In this document: piece by piece, positions 6,644 through 6,863 of the stretch
Numbering within the stretch: position 1 is the stretch's first letter
Layout of the letters: each line of letters starts with the position of its first letter
Source: Ignavibacteria bacterium
GTDB taxonomy: Bacteria > Bacteroidota > Ignavibacteria > Ignavibacteriales > Melioribacteraceae
DNA: 6,863 bases
Assembly: GCA_011049495.1 (NCBI GenBank)
Contig: DSBF01000588.1
Coordinates: 1-6,863 of the forward strand
Direction: 5' to 3'
Translations under genes and position numbers: made by a program
The notes under the pieces: generated by a model
The model's input: only the letters and a program-made list of their open reading frames with translations
What the model was told of the DNA's origin: nothing
The model's database searches: none

Positions 6644-6793
6644 TTATTTTGCTATCAAATCCTTATACTTCAATCTCTTTTTACAAACAGACAAAGAATA
6701 ATTAAAGTGTTCCGTTTCTTTAATCTTACGAGTAAAAAATCTTGGTCTAAGAAATATATATTTACCTTTTAAAAGGTAGTAGATATCCCAAAT
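6644..6793 (-). pseudogene. Minus-strand coding remnant, C-terminal piece of an unknown protein
   Basis: A stop-free minus-strand frame of 49 codons ends in TAA at 6644-6646, three bases beyond the stop of the convergent toxin candidate. It reads LLKGKYIFLRPRFFTRKIKE, then TEHFNYSLSVCKKRLK and YKDLIAK, a protein-like basic sequence. There is no ATG, GTG or TTG before the Leu of YSL, and the frame meets a stop just outside the inverted repeat. If real, it is the 3' end of a gene whose 5' part was lost at the element boundary. I do not recognise the family, and it could be chance. Confidence 0.3.
6741..6777. repeat. Right copy of 37-bp imperfect inverted repeat
   Basis: It starts with cttggtctaag and ends with the palindrome accttttaaaaggt (6764-6777). 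It is the reverse complement of 4584-4620 with four mismatches. The palindrome contains the last Phe codon and TAA stop of the minus-strand outer-membrane protein gene. Confidence 0.9.
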
Positions 6794-6863
6794 CTATGAA
6801 GTGCACCAATTGAACCAAGTGACGAGAAAGAATAATCGATGGTGTAATCACTTACATTAAAAC
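6769..6863 (-). CDS. Outer-membrane beta-barrel protein, C-terminal end (5'-partial)
   Basis: Thirty residues are visible on the minus strand, reading DYTIDYSFSSLGSIGALHRF, then GISTTF and TAA. Alternating residues and a C-terminal aromatic Phe are the mark of an outer-membrane barrel recognised by the BamA machinery. The pattern 'DYSF..LG..HRF....F' resembles the end of PorV/PorQ-type barrels of the Bacteroidota-Ignavibacteriota group, but 30 residues are too few to name the family. The gene is convergent with the TPR gene, and its stop codon lies inside the right-hand palindrome of the inserted block. Confidence 0.6.
   Translation of the reverse strand, partial: FNVSDYTIDYSFSSLGSIGALHRFGISTTF

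Larger units (their letters stand above)
4584..6777. mobile_element. Putative 2.2-kb insertion bounded by inverted repeats, carrying a Panacea toxin-antitoxin pair
   Basis: The block is bounded by the 37-bp inverted repeats, whose outer 14 bases are an identical palindrome on both sides. Because a palindrome is both a direct and an inverted repeat, these 14 bases could be a target duplication, part of the terminal repeats, or both. Two convergent genes end exactly in the two palindromes. Fusing the flanks over a single palindrome gives ccttttaaaaggtag, in which the TPR gene still ends after Pro-Phe-Lys-Arg (with TAG) and the outer-membrane gene still ends Thr-Thr-Phe-TAA. Contents: a hairpin, a higher-GC gene-free part, a small ORF, two toxin-antitoxin-like genes and a coding remnant. 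No transposase or recombinase is recognisable, so it would be non-autonomous or decayed. The repeats are seen; the insertion is inference. Confidence 0.55.

Overview
The window looks like chromosomal DNA of an AT-rich bacterium from the Bacteroidota/Chlorobiota/Ignavibacteriota group. This assignment is an inference. It rests on weak or absent Shine-Dalgarno sequences, a 'four helix bundle' (23S rRNA intervening-sequence type) gene between housekeeping genes, a secreted TPR protein, and the C-terminus of an outer-membrane beta-barrel ending in Phe. No rRNA, tRNA or CRISPR array is visible.

Left half (1-4599, all + strand): a pyruvate dehydrogenase complex operon. It holds the 3' part of the E2 gene (aceF, cut by the window edge) and the complete E3 gene (lpdA). 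A secreted TPR protein gene follows 20 bases downstream. E2 and E3 are separated by about 540 bases containing a four helix bundle protein gene. That gene is bracketed by three tandem 18-bp repeats on its left and an inverted, degenerate copy on its right, which looks like a small cassette dropped into the operon.

Right half (4584-6777): a block of about 2.2 kb bounded by a 37-bp imperfect inverted repeat (33 of 37 positions match). The outer 14 bases of each copy are the same perfect palindrome, accttttaaaaggt. The left copy holds the stop codon of the TPR gene. The right copy holds the stop codon of a convergent minus-strand outer-membrane protein gene that runs off the window. Joining the flanks across one copy of the palindrome keeps both reading frames and both stops, so I read the block as an insertion at the abutting 3' ends of two convergent genes. 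Inside it are a strong hairpin, a higher-GC gene-free stretch with a nested stem, a 44-codon small ORF, a two-gene toxin-antitoxin-like operon, and a short minus-strand coding remnant. The operon pairs a Panacea/SocA-type antitoxin with a 141-residue partner, overlapping by 14 bases. No transposase or integrase is recognisable.

The most interesting points are the Panacea pair with its uncharacterised partner, the palindrome-bounded insertion carrying it, and the repeat-flanked four helix bundle cassette inside the pyruvate dehydrogenase operon.
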